Assembly: GCF_003261635.1 (NCBI RefSeq)
Contig: NZ_QFXK01000031.1
Span: forward strand, 248,001 to 312,000
DNA: 64,000 nt
Reading direction: 5' to 3'
Source: Kribbella monticola
GTDB lineage: Bacteria; Actinomycetota; Actinomycetes; Propionibacteriales; Kribbellaceae
The notes beneath the pieces are model-generated. The model did no database searches. It saw nothing but the letters and a program-made list of their open reading frames with translations, and was not told where the DNA came from. Positions 41,327-49,747 of this stretch are shown here, in pieces. Numbering within the stretch: position 1 is the stretch's first letter; every line of letters begins with the position of its first letter. The position numbers and the translations under genes were made by a program.

Positions 41327-41752
41327 TCAGCAAGTACCGACCCACTCGCTCGCACCATCGGTGAAGTGCTGGTGTTTCCAAATCGGAACCTCGGCCTTGA
41401 GGTCGTCGATCAGCCGGCGGCAGGCGGCGAAGGCCAGCTCGCGGTGCGCGGCGGCGACACCGACGATCACCGCGGCGTCGCCGATCTCGAGCGGACCGGT
41501 CCGGTGGACGGCGGCGAGCGCGATCACCGCCGGGTCGGCACAGATCCGCTCGGCTACGTCGCGCAGGTGCTTGAGCGCTTCGGGGTGCGCCTCGTAGGTC
41601 AGCTCGTCGACCGGACGGTCGTGGTCGTGGTTGCGGACGGTGCCGATGAACAGCGCGGTGCCGCCGGCCGCCGGGTCGGCGATCGCGGCCAGTACCTCGT
41701 CACTGGACAGCGCCGATCCGCGGATGTCGAGCAACCTGATCGCCTCGGTCAT
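41327..41752 (-). CDS. moaE: Molybdopterin synthase catalytic subunit
   Basis: 141 residues. MoaE transfers sulfur from MoaD thiocarboxylate to precursor Z, making molybdopterin. Family motifs are GGTALFIGTVRNHDHDRPVD, LTYEAHPEALKHLRDVAERI, HRTGPLEIGDAAVIVGVAAA and the catalytic-lysine region LKAEVPIWKHQHFTDG. No other moa genes are adjacent. Confidence 0.95.
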   Translation of the reverse strand: MTEAIRLLDIRGSALSSDEVLAAIADPAAGGTALFIGTVRNHDHDRPVDELTYEAHPEALKHLRDVAERICADPAVIALAAVHRTGPLEIGDAAVIVGVAAAHRELAFAACRRLIDDLKAEVPIWKHQHFTDGASEWVGTC

Positions 41753-41956
41753 ACCTCTTCCTTACCCTCAGCCCGGCAACCTGCCGGCGTACGACGTGGG
41801 CCGCCGGCCACCCGCAGTACGGGCGTGGCAGCCCGGAGTACCGAACTTCTGCTGCGGGCGAAGTCACAGCCCGCGAATACGTTCGCCTAGGGAGGAACGG
41901 TACGCGGTAACCAGTACGTTGGACTTGTACGCCCCACTGCACAGGAAGGCCCTCCG

Positions 41957-43297
41957 ATGAGCGACGAGCCGGACAACCCGTTCAAGGGAACTCCGTTCGA
42001 GGCCATGTTCCAGCAGTTCTCCGGTGCGGCCGGCGCGGGCGGCGCCCCCGACCTGAACGCGATCTTCGCTCAGGTCCAGCAGCTGCTCAGCGGATCGACC
42101 GACGGCAAGCCGGTGAACTGGGATCTGGCCAAGGACATCGCGCGCAAGACCGTCTCCGCCGCCGGGGACCGCTCCGTGACGCCGACCGACAGCGACCGGG
42201 TCGCCGACGCGGTCCGGCTGGCCGAGCACTGGCTCGACCCGGTCACCACGCTGCCCGAGGCGACCACGACCTCCGCTGCCTGGAGCCGTGCCGAGTGGGT
42301 CGAGAACACGCTGCCGGTGTGGCAGACCGTCGTCGACCCGGTGGCCGAGCACGTCGCCGGTGCGATGGGCGGCGCGCTGCCGGCCGAGGCTCAGGCGCTG
42401 GCCGGCCCGATGGCGGGCATGCTCCGCCAGCTCGGTGGCTCTATCTTCGGCGCGCAGGTCGGCCAGGGTCTGGGCGAGCTGGCCGGCGAGGTCGTCAGCT
42501 CGTCCGACATCGGCCTGCCGCTCGGACCGGCCGGTCAGGCGGTGCTGCTGCCGGACAACGTGGCGAAGTTCGCGGAGGGCCTCGAGCTCACCGACGAGGA
42601 CGTCCGGCTCTATCTCGCGCTGCGCGAGTGCGCGCACCAGCGGCTGTTCGCCGGGGTGCCCTGGCTGCGGCAGCACCTGTTCGCGGCGGTGGCCGACTAC
42701 GCGGCGGGGATCGAGGTCGACTCCGGCAAGATCGAGGCGGCCATGGCCGACGTCGACATGCAGAACCCGGAGGCGTTGCAGGAGGCGCTGGCGGGCGGGC
42801 TGTTCGAGCCCGAGGACTCCGAGCAGCAGAAGGCCGCGCTGGTTCGGCTGGAGACCGCGCTCGCGCTGGTCGAGGGCTGGGTCGACGACGTGGTCCGCGA
42901 AGCCACCAGGGAGCGGATGCCCGCCGCGGTGCAGCTCGCCGAGACCGTACGCCGGCGTCGCGCGGCGGGCGGCCCTGCCGAGCAGACATTCGCCACCCTG
43001 GTCGGTCTGCAGCTCCGGCCCCGGCGCCTGCGCGACGCGGCGAACCTGTGGGCCGCGGTACGCGATGCTCGTGGGGTCGACGGGCGGGACGAGCTGTGGT
43101 CCCACCCCGATTTGTTGCCGAGCGCCACCGATCTGGACGACCCGATCGGCTTCGCCCAGCACGCCGGCGAGCTGGCCGACATCGACATCACGGACTTCCT
43201 GCCTCCTGAAGAGGCAGCCGAAGACGCGGCCGACGAGACGGCCGGCGAGACGCCGAAAGATGACGAAGGCAACGAAGAGGGCAACGCCGGCAAGTGA
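41957..43297 (+). CDS. DUF2342 zinc-dependent metalloprotease-like protein
   Basis: 446 residues. The zinc-site region VRLYLALRECAHQRLFAGVP, WLRQHLFAAVADYAAGIEVD and the N-terminal PFKGTPFEAMFQQF are typical of the actinobacterial DUF2342 (zincin-like) family. The canonical HExxH appears as ECAHQRLF, so activity is uncertain. Acidic low-complexity tail (EEAAEDAADETAGETPKDDE). Its stop shares GTGA with the following NUDIX gene. Confidence 0.9.
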   Translation: MSDEPDNPFKGTPFEAMFQQFSGAAGAGGAPDLNAIFAQVQQLLSGSTDGKPVNWDLAKDIARKTVSAAGDRSVTPTDSDRVADAVRLAEHWLDPVTTLPEATTTSAAWSRAEWVENTLPVWQTVVDPVAEHVAGAMGGALPAEAQALAGPMAGMLRQLGGSIFGAQVGQGLGELAGEVVSSSDIGLPLGPAGQAVLLPDNVAKFAEGLELTDEDVRLYLALRECAHQRLFAGVPWLRQHLFAAVADYAAGIEVDSGKIEAAMADVDMQNPEALQEALAGGLFEPEDSEQQKAALVRLETALALVEGWVDDVVREATRERMPAAVQLAETVRRRRAAGGPAEQTFATLVGLQLRPRRLRDAANLWAAVRDARGVDGRDELWSHPDLLPSATDLDDPIGFAQHAGELADIDITDFLPPEEAAEDAADETAGETPKDDEGNEEGNAGK

Positions 43298-43824
43298 CGC
43301 TGCATGACGACGCCACGGCCACGCTGACCGCGTGGACCGCGCCCAACGCCGAGCAGGCTGAGCTGCGCGAGCACTATCTCAAGCACCTCGCGCAGCACGC
43401 GGACGGAATATGGCGAAGCTGCCGCCCCGAGCATCTGACCGCAAGTGCCCTGGTCCTGGATCAGTCCGGGTCCAGGGTCCTGCTCACCCTGCACAAGACG
43501 GTCGGTCGCTGGCTGCAGCTCGGCGGCCACTGCGAACCGGGCGACACGTCGCTGGCCGGTGCCGCCTTGCGCGAGGCGACCGAGGAGTCGGGTTTGACCG
43601 GTCTCGTGATCGGCCGGCAACCGCTGCTGCTGTCTCGCCATGAGCTGACCGCCGGTGGGTGCCGGGGCGCGTATCACCTGGATGTTCAGTACCTGGTGAA
43701 AACGACCGCGGGGACGGAGTACGTGGTCAGCGACGAGTCGCACGATCTGTCCTGGTTCGGCGTCGACGCGCTGCCGGACGGTGTCGACCAAACGGTCAGA
43801 GATCTGGTGAAGAGCGCCCTTTAG
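43294..43824 (+). CDS. NUDIX hydrolase
   Basis: 176 residues from GTG 43294, overlapping the metalloprotease stop by 4 bp. A variant Nudix box is present (GGHCEPGDTSLAGAAL, REATEESGL), with Asp where the first Glu is usual. This NUDIX gene regularly follows DUF2342 in actinobacteria. The substrate is unknown. A hairpin terminator directly follows. Confidence 0.92.
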   Translation: MTLHDDATATLTAWTAPNAEQAELREHYLKHLAQHADGIWRSCRPEHLTASALVLDQSGSRVLLTLHKTVGRWLQLGGHCEPGDTSLAGAALREATEESGLTGLVIGRQPLLLSRHELTAGGCRGAYHLDVQYLVKTTAGTEYVVSDESHDLSWFGVDALPDGVDQTVRDLVKSAL

Positions 43825-43826
43825 GG

Positions 43827-43862
43827 GTGTACGGACCGGTCCCTGTGGTCCGGTCCGCACAC
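43827..43862 (+). terminator. Stem-loop terminator after the NUDIX gene
   Basis: 13-bp stem with one mismatch (gtgtacggaccgg / ccggtccgcacac) and a 10-nt loop, starting 3 nt after the stop codon. No U-tract. Confidence 0.75.
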
Positions 43863-44053
43863 GACTACAAGTGCTTCCCCGCCCTACCGTCCCGGTCGTT
43901 GTGGTCCCCCGGGTCGTCGTCGTTCCCCGTCTCCGGAACTGCCGATCTCACCGCCCCTGAACGGCACCGACAGCTCCAGTCACGACGACGACCTCGAGGA
44001 CACCCCCAGGTCCCGTTGCAGATGAAACGAGCCGGACGGCAGAAGGTGACGGC

Positions 44054-44719
44054 TCAAGCACCTCGAAGTACGGCGCGAGTCGAATCCCAGCCCTCCAGGC
44101 CTGGATCCAGTCGCGCAATGTCACCAGGCGATCGCAATCTGTGCCAACCGGGGCCGATCGCGACGGCGTGCCGCCGAGGCTTGAGTTGCTCCAGCTCCGG
44201 CAGCGACGTGTCGAAGGTCGGTGCGGCCGCCGAGACCCACGAGGCGACCGGGAGATTGACGCCGATGGCTACTTGGCTCCCGTCTTCGGCGGGACAGACG
44301 GCGAGGTCCGCGCTCGAAAGGGCCCGGAAGAGTTTGCCGATGAGGAGACCCGGCAGATCGGGAGCGTCGTACGAGACCGCGACGGCGGCGGCCGCCGGGC
44401 CGACACCTGACAGTGCGTCGAGCACAGGCCGGGCAGTGCCGACGGAGTACACGGGTGTGCCGGGCCAGGTCAGGGCGGAGACCTCGGCCACGGAGGCCTC
44501 GTCGCCACCAACGACGGCGACTGCCACGTCGACGCGGTCCAGAGAAGCCAGGACCTCGTAGGTGTCTTCGGCAAGCGCGAGACGCCATGCCTCAGGTGAG
44601 CGACCGGGCGGAGCCCAAGTCCCCGAGGCAGGCACGACCAGTACTACGACCCGTCGGTCCAGCGCCTGCCCCGGCGGATCCGGGTTCGGCACCGGTGGGG
44701 TGTCGGATGAGTCGTGCAT
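44054..44719 (-). CDS. Hypothetical protein, nucleotidyltransferase-like fold
   Basis: 221 residues. A strand-rich N-terminal half (DRRVVVLVVPASGTW, VDVAVAVVGGDEASVAEVSA) and VSYDAPDLPGLLIGKLFRAL, SSADLAVCPAEDGSQVAIGV resemble the GT-A-like fold of CofC and DUF2064 proteins, with a DAPDLP motif in place of the usual D-x-P metal site. I am not sure of the family. It is followed 42 bp later by a response regulator on the same strand. Confidence 0.6.
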   Translation of the reverse strand: MHDSSDTPPVPNPDPPGQALDRRVVVLVVPASGTWAPPGRSPEAWRLALAEDTYEVLASLDRVDVAVAVVGGDEASVAEVSALTWPGTPVYSVGTARPVLDALSGVGPAAAAVAVSYDAPDLPGLLIGKLFRALSSADLAVCPAEDGSQVAIGVNLPVASWVSAAAPTFDTSLPELEQLKPRRHAVAIGPGWHRLRSPGDIARLDPGLEGWDSTRAVLRGA

Positions 44720-44761
44720 CGCGGGCCTCTCGAACGGACATGTGCGGGAGACAGTAGCCGA

Positions 44762-45403
44762 CTAGCGCTTGGCGGCCAGCAGATCGCGCTCCATCGCGGC
44801 CATGATCGCCTGGGCCCGGTTGGAGGCGCCGAGCTTTTCGTACAGGCGGGCCACGTAGGTCTTGGCGGTGGAGAGGCTGACGCAGAGCCTGGCGGCGATC
44901 GCCCGGACCGAGAGGCCCTCGCCCAGCAGCGCGAGTACCTCGGCCTCCCGGCGGCTGAGGAAGTGCTGGTTCGCGGCGAGTTCGCGGCGCTCCATCGCGC
45001 CGGCCAGACCGGTCGCGGTGAACGAGCTGGGCGCGACTGCCGCATGCCGGATGGCGGCCAGCACCTCGTCGGTCGGGGCTGCTCTCGTGACGAAGGCGGA
45101 GACACCCGAGGCCAGCGCTTCGAACATCACCTCGTCCTGGTCGTTCGAGGCCAGCAGCACGATGCCGAGGTCGGCGTACCGGCTTCTGAGCTCGGAGGCG
45201 ACCTGCAGGCCGTCCGTGTCCGGCAGTACGACGTCCAGGACGAGCACGTCCGGGCGCACGGCGGCCACGATGCCCACTGCTTCCCGCCCCAGGCCGGTGC
45301 TGCCGACGACTTCGATGTCCGGTTCGGCGTCGACCAGCTCGCTGAGGCCGTACCGAACCAGTGTGTGGCCGTCAGCGACGACTACGGTGACCTGCTCGTT
45401 CAT
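44762..45403 (-). CDS. LuxR-type response regulator with atypical receiver (RR1)
   Basis: 213 residues: a receiver domain (VTVVVADGHTLVRYGLSELV, VLVLDVVLPDTDGL with the phospho-Asp) and a C-terminal LuxR HTH (LSRREAEVLALLGEGLSVRA, IAARLCVSLSTAKTYVARLY). The usual acidic pair is ADG, not DD. The conserved Lys is Arg (FVTRAAP), and the Thr is Ser. This suggests weak or phosphate-independent activity. It lies 60 bp beyond pilus cluster A on the same strand; no histidine kinase is nearby. Confidence 0.9.
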   Translation of the reverse strand: MNEQVTVVVADGHTLVRYGLSELVDAEPDIEVVGSTGLGREAVGIVAAVRPDVLVLDVVLPDTDGLQVASELRSRYADLGIVLLASNDQDEVMFEALASGVSAFVTRAAPTDEVLAAIRHAAVAPSSFTATGLAGAMERRELAANQHFLSRREAEVLALLGEGLSVRAIAARLCVSLSTAKTYVARLYEKLGASNRAQAIMAAMERDLLAAKR

Positions 45404-45463
45404 GTAGTTCCCCCGTAGACCAACCTAGATAAACCTGTCTCGCGGCGATAGAGCCCAGCAGGA

Positions 45464-47500
45464 TCAGCCTGGACGCCACCAGGCGAGCACTGTGACCTTG
45501 CGGCGGCCGGGAACGGGTGAGGACGGGTCTGCGTCGACCAGGCCGATCTTCGCCTGCAGTGCCGGGCGGCCGCTCGGCAGGCAGAGCAACGATCGCGGGC
45601 AGACGTACGCCTTGAGGTGCAGGGCGAAGCTGAAGCCAGGTGAGTCGTCTGGAAGGTCGAACACCACACCGGTGACCTTTCCCGTCACAGCGATCTTCAA
45701 AGCACGGACCACACCACCTGCCCGGAAGCCGGTGCCGTCCGAGTCGATGGTGAGGTCCACTACGCCGTCCGGTGCATAGACGGTCCCTGCAACGGAGAAC
45801 CGCCCACTGGCACGCACGAGCGCGCAGGCGCCCCCACTACCGTCGTACGGACCGTCCACGACACAACCGCTCGCCTTCCGCAGTGCGGGTGGCGTGTAGG
45901 TGAGCTCCAGCCGTACTGCGTCAATGTCCTCGACGTCCCCCGCTACTGCGAGCCCAGCGGTCAACGTCAGACTCGCCCCCGTGAACGTCCCCGCATAGAT
46001 CGCCGCTGCCAACGACCCCGTCCGTGCGCTGTCCAGCGGCAAGGTCTCCGTCCCGTACGCCGATCCGCCTGGCAGGCCGCCGGCCGTGACGCTCAGGGGT
46101 TGTCCCGACCCGACATCCACGGATACCGCCAGGTTGTCGGTCGTTGCCGGATCCTTGTGCCGATGCGTGATCTTCAGCGCCGCCGACTCGAGCACGGATC
46201 CGGCAGGAACGGCACCGGCCGCGAAGCCGCTGAGCGGGAGCACAGCGCTGTCAGCAGCCTTGGTGCTCTTCCAAGTAGCGGCAACGCCGTCGACCGTCGA
46301 CAGCCGACTCGGAGTCGCTGTCAGCAGGAAAGGAGTCAGCAAGGACACCGTTGTCGGCGTCAACGCGGCGCTGCCAGTCCGGTCGGTCACCACGGCGTCC
46401 CCGGAGGTCAGGCCGTACAGAGCGACGGGCGGCTTCGACGACGAGTAGCTGCCACACAGCTCGGCACGGCCGCTCCCGATGACGAGACGGCTGTCTCCGC
46501 CGAAGACGAATTGCACGCCGCCCGTGGCGCCGGTGAGCGGCGATGCGCAAGCGCCAGGAATCACCGCCGGCACGGGCGGGGTCGCCAGCGGCGTTCCGGA
46601 TGCGTTCACCGGTGTCCCTGCGACCAGGTTGCCGTCGTCGACGGTCCAGACATGGGAGCCGGTGTCGAGCAACGGGTTCGCCGTGTTGTGGAAGTCGAAG
46701 TAGTAGGCGCCCGGCTTGAACCACCACGTGCTGCCGTGGCACAGGCTGTCGCCCTTCATCATCCGGCTCAGCCCGACGGCGTCGTCGTAGTACCCGGGCA
46801 GGAAGGTGACGACCGAATTCGCGGTGGTGCAGGTGGGGAGGTTCCGGTGCACAGGGGCCGAGGTCAGCGCCGAGGAGTAGCCAGGGTCGTCGCCGGCCGG
46901 AAGCGTGCCGAGGCCGAGGTTGCAGAGCGCAGTGCCGAGCAGTGTGCCCGAGCACAGGCCTCGTGCGGACACGCCACCGCTGGCCGTTAGTTGTCCCGCC
47001 GAGACGTCGACGGTGGAGTTCGAGAACACGTCGCCGTGGATCCGCAGGGTCGAATCGGCCGGTTGGTCTATTGAGAGGCCGTCCTCCCCCGGGATGCGGC
47101 CGACGGTGAGGATCGCGTTGTCGGGGCGATTGCAGTCCGACCCGGCGCACTGGACGACCACCTGCTTCGGGTCCGCAGTACAGGTGACTGCTGCGGAGTC
47201 GGGAAGGTCCAGCAGGTTCCGTGCTGGTGTGAAGGTCGGTAGCGAGAGCGTGTCCGACAGACCGAAGCAGTGCTGCCCGGACTCGCCGTTGTAGCTGCTG
47301 TTGCGCAGGTTGTTGACCGCTGCTTGCAGTGCTCCATCTGCTGTGTACGAGTTGAATGCCTGCTCACGAAGGGCTGCAGTGACCTTCTGAGCGGAGTCAG
47401 CTCTAGTCAGCAGGGCCGAGAGAGCTACCGCGACAACACTGATCACCACCAGGACCAGCAGCAGGGAAGCACCGCGCTCGTTTCTGCGACGCCTCCTCAC
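45464..47500 (-). CDS. Large PilX-like pilus protein, cluster A
   Basis: 678 residues. The N-terminus (RRRNERGASLLLVLVVISVV, AVALSALLTRADSAQK) is a PilX-type single anchor without the classic G-F cleavage site. The remainder is exported, beta-rich and Cys-containing (NSVVTFLPGYYDDAVGLSRM, STWWFKPGAYYFDFHN, VQFVFGGDSRLVIGSGRAEL). It has a close paralogue at 55456-57528. Size and position at the end of the cluster suggest a tip-located adhesin or minor pilin. Function is inferred only from context. Confidence 0.82.
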   Translation of the reverse strand: MRRRRRNERGASLLLVLVVISVVAVALSALLTRADSAQKVTAALREQAFNSYTADGALQAAVNNLRNSSYNGESGQHCFGLSDTLSLPTFTPARNLLDLPDSAAVTCTADPKQVVVQCAGSDCNRPDNAILTVGRIPGEDGLSIDQPADSTLRIHGDVFSNSTVDVSAGQLTASGGVSARGLCSGTLLGTALCNLGLGTLPAGDDPGYSSALTSAPVHRNLPTCTTANSVVTFLPGYYDDAVGLSRMMKGDSLCHGSTWWFKPGAYYFDFHNTANPLLDTGSHVWTVDDGNLVAGTPVNASGTPLATPPVPAVIPGACASPLTGATGGVQFVFGGDSRLVIGSGRAELCGSYSSSKPPVALYGLTSGDAVVTDRTGSAALTPTTVSLLTPFLLTATPSRLSTVDGVAATWKSTKAADSAVLPLSGFAAGAVPAGSVLESAALKITHRHKDPATTDNLAVSVDVGSGQPLSVTAGGLPGGSAYGTETLPLDSARTGSLAAAIYAGTFTGASLTLTAGLAVAGDVEDIDAVRLELTYTPPALRKASGCVVDGPYDGSGGACALVRASGRFSVAGTVYAPDGVVDLTIDSDGTGFRAGGVVRALKIAVTGKVTGVVFDLPDDSPGFSFALHLKAYVCPRSLLCLPSGRPALQAKIGLVDADPSSPVPGRRKVTVLAWWRPG

Positions 47501-48111
47501 GACTGTCTCCTCAGGCCGCTCAATGCGATCGCGTAGTCGCCGATGGTCGGCTTGTTCGCCACGAGGTGCAGCGTGATGGCGACCGGTACCGGGACTGCAG
47601 TACAGGACGTGGAGCAGGTGACCGCGACGCTCGCCGGTACGACGTTCTGTACGACCACCACGTCGCTCGCCGGGACAGTCGCCGGGCTGATACAGGTCGC
47701 CCGGTGCAGGTCTCCGCCTTGCAGGTAGTACGCGACGACCGCAGTACGCCGCGTGGCCGCGATCGACCAGTCGTCCGAGAGCAGCCGTAATACGGAGGTC
47801 GGCAGTGGGCCGCAGGTCGCGCCGCCTGCATCGGCAGCGGCGTTCAGCTGCACCGACTCCTTGAAGGGCAGCGTGGAATCGACCGCGCCGGCCGTGTAGT
47901 CCCGTAGACCAACCGCGGCCACGTCCTGGGCGAAGTAGGCGGCACCGAATTGAGCATCCTGCGCCAGATCCATCCGATCCGAGGTAGCACTCATCTCCCG
48001 GAGTGCACTGATCAGCAGGTCACCCAGTGCCAGGGTGATGACGCCCATCAATGAAATGGTGATCAGCAACTCGACCAGGGTGAAGCCGCGCTCCCCTCGC
48101 TTCAGCTGCAC
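47497..48111 (-). CDS. Prepilin-like minor pilin (PilW/J-type), cluster A
   Basis: 204 residues from GTG 48111. The type IV prepilin leader RGERGFTLVELLITISLMGV has the G-F cleavage site. A C-terminal globular domain with several Cys follows (CGPLPTSVLRLLSDDWSI). It overlaps the previous pilin gene by 10 bp and the PilX-like gene by 4 bp. It is processed by a PilD-type peptidase. Confidence 0.88.
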   Translation of the reverse strand: MQLKRGERGFTLVELLITISLMGVITLALGDLLISALREMSATSDRMDLAQDAQFGAAYFAQDVAAVGLRDYTAGAVDSTLPFKESVQLNAAADAGGATCGPLPTSVLRLLSDDWSIAATRRTAVVAYYLQGGDLHRATCISPATVPASDVVVVQNVVPASVAVTCSTSCTAVPVPVAITLHLVANKPTIGDYAIALSGLRRQS

Positions 48112-48539
48112 GGGGGATCCTCCACACCGCAGGGCCTGCGCAGTACGACGTACACGTACTCCGTGGCTCGCCCGTCCGCGCTGGTCGCCGAGACCCGGAC
48201 CCGCTGTAACCCGGTGTCGAGCAGGCAGAGCGGCAACCAGGTCAGTCCAACCGACCAGTACTGCACGGACCCGGCAACAACCTTCGCCGAGAATCCCTGT
48301 GGCGCAACGAAGTCCGGAACGTTGTACGTCGACCCACAAGCCACGTAGTGGCCCGAGGCAACGTACTGCTGCAGCGCCTCGGCATAGTCGCGTACTACGA
48401 CTCCCACCGTCGCCTGCTTCCGCTGGACGTCGGACATCAGCACTGTCGTGGTCAGCCCGGACATCACCGCGACGACGGCCACACCCATCAAGGCGACCGC
48501 CACCACCAGCTCCAGCAGGCTCTCCCCGTGTTCGCGCAT
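48102..48539 (-). CDS. Prepilin-like minor pilin (PilV-type), cluster A
   Basis: 145 residues starting MREHGESLLELVVAVALMGV. The leader has G-E-S-L-L-E-L in place of G-F-T-L-x-E, a pattern seen in PilV/PilI-type minor pilins. The C-terminus ends in two cysteines (CGVEDPPCS). Its ATG overlaps the PilC stop by one base. Confidence 0.85.
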   Translation of the reverse strand: MREHGESLLELVVAVALMGVAVVAVMSGLTTTVLMSDVQRKQATVGVVVRDYAEALQQYVASGHYVACGSTYNVPDFVAPQGFSAKVVAGSVQYWSVGLTWLPLCLLDTGLQRVRVSATSADGRATEYVYVVLRRPCGVEDPPCS

Positions 48540-49744
48540 CAGCCCCGCACCTGCCGGAACACGCCGTACATCGCCGAGACGAGGGCGACTGCCACGAAGC
48601 CGACCACCACGCCCATCACAATGATGACGACCGGCTCGAACAGTCCGATCAGCTTCTTCAGCTTGTAGTCCAGCTCGCCCTCGTAGTACTGCGCGGTGAC
48701 CTCCAACTGGTTGTCCAGCGTCCCGGTCTCCTCCCCCACGCGCAGCATCTCCGCAGCAGTTGCAGGGAACAGCCCGGTAGCCGCCAACGGCTTGGCCAGG
48801 CCTTCGCCTTGCAGCATCGCCTCCAGTACGCCGGACAGCGAGTGCCGGAACACCTTGTTGGGCAGCGATCCAGTGGCGACCCGTAGCGCCTGTGGCAACT
48901 GCACGCCGGCACTGACCATCGAAGACAGGATCCGGCAGAACCGCTCCACCAGGGCGAACCGCACCGTCCCACCGATCACCGGGATCATCAGGACGAACCG
49001 GTCGCGCAGGTAGCGGCCCGCCGTCGTACCGAGCACGTAGACGAGGAGCAGGATGAACAGGCCCGTGCCGATCAGGATCGCCCACCACCAGGCGGTGATG
49101 AAGTCGGTGACGCCGAGCAGGATCCGCGTCGGCAGGGGCAGGTTCGCGCCGAGGCTGGCGAAGAACTCCTTGAATCGCGGCAGCACGAAGCCGGCCAGGA
49201 CGACGATCGTCACCAGCGACATCGCCGCGACCACGGACGGATAGATCAGCGCCTGCTTGATCCTGCGACGCGCCTCCAGATCGCGTTCCAGGTAACGGGC
49301 GAGCTGCGCGAGCACGGTGTCCAGCCGGCCGCTCAGCTCGGCCGAGCGCAGGATGCCTCGGTAGAACTCGGGAAAGATCCGCGGATGCCGGTCGAAGCAG
49401 TCCGACAGCCGCTCGCCGTCGCGCAGGCCGTCCTCGACCTCGAACATCATCCGCCGCAGCGTCGCGTTCGACGACTCGCGGCCGAGGCTGTGCACGGAGT
49501 CGGTCAACGGCATCCCGGCCTGGACGAAGGCGCCCAGTTGCCGGGTGATGTGCATGACCTCCTCCGGTTTGACCCGCCGCGCGGTGATCTCGATCTGCAG
49601 CAGACCGGGCCGCTCCTTGACCCGGATCTGCCGCAGTTCCTTTTCGTACAAGGCGAGTTCGGCCTCTTCGCGGCTGTCGGCCCGAGTGGTTCCCCGGGTG
49701 GTTCTGCCGTTCGGCTCGACCGCGACGTAGGCGTATCTGGTCAT
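48539..49744 (-). CDS. pilC: Type IV pilus platform protein PilC/GspF, cluster A
   Basis: 401 residues. Two cytoplasmic GspF domains and three membrane helices are visible (VAAMSLVTIVVLAGFVLPRF, AWWWAILIGTGLFILLLVYV, FEPVVIIVMGVVVGFVAVAL). It anchors the pilus motor ATPases and pilin assembly in the membrane. Same length as its cluster B copy. The start lies 3 bp after the PilB stop. Confidence 0.95.
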   Translation of the reverse strand: MTRYAYVAVEPNGRTTRGTTRADSREEAELALYEKELRQIRVKERPGLLQIEITARRVKPEEVMHITRQLGAFVQAGMPLTDSVHSLGRESSNATLRRMMFEVEDGLRDGERLSDCFDRHPRIFPEFYRGILRSAELSGRLDTVLAQLARYLERDLEARRRIKQALIYPSVVAAMSLVTIVVLAGFVLPRFKEFFASLGANLPLPTRILLGVTDFITAWWWAILIGTGLFILLLVYVLGTTAGRYLRDRFVLMIPVIGGTVRFALVERFCRILSSMVSAGVQLPQALRVATGSLPNKVFRHSLSGVLEAMLQGEGLAKPLAATGLFPATAAEMLRVGEETGTLDNQLEVTAQYYEGELDYKLKKLIGLFEPVVIIVMGVVVGFVAVALVSAMYGVFRQVRG

Positions 49745-49747
49745 CTG

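Noticed and set aside
43863..44053. Possible small gene between the NUDIX and hypothetical genes
   Set aside because: A plus-strand frame ending in LNGTDSSSHDDDLEDTPR is open, but there is no start codon with a ribosome binding site and no recognised family.
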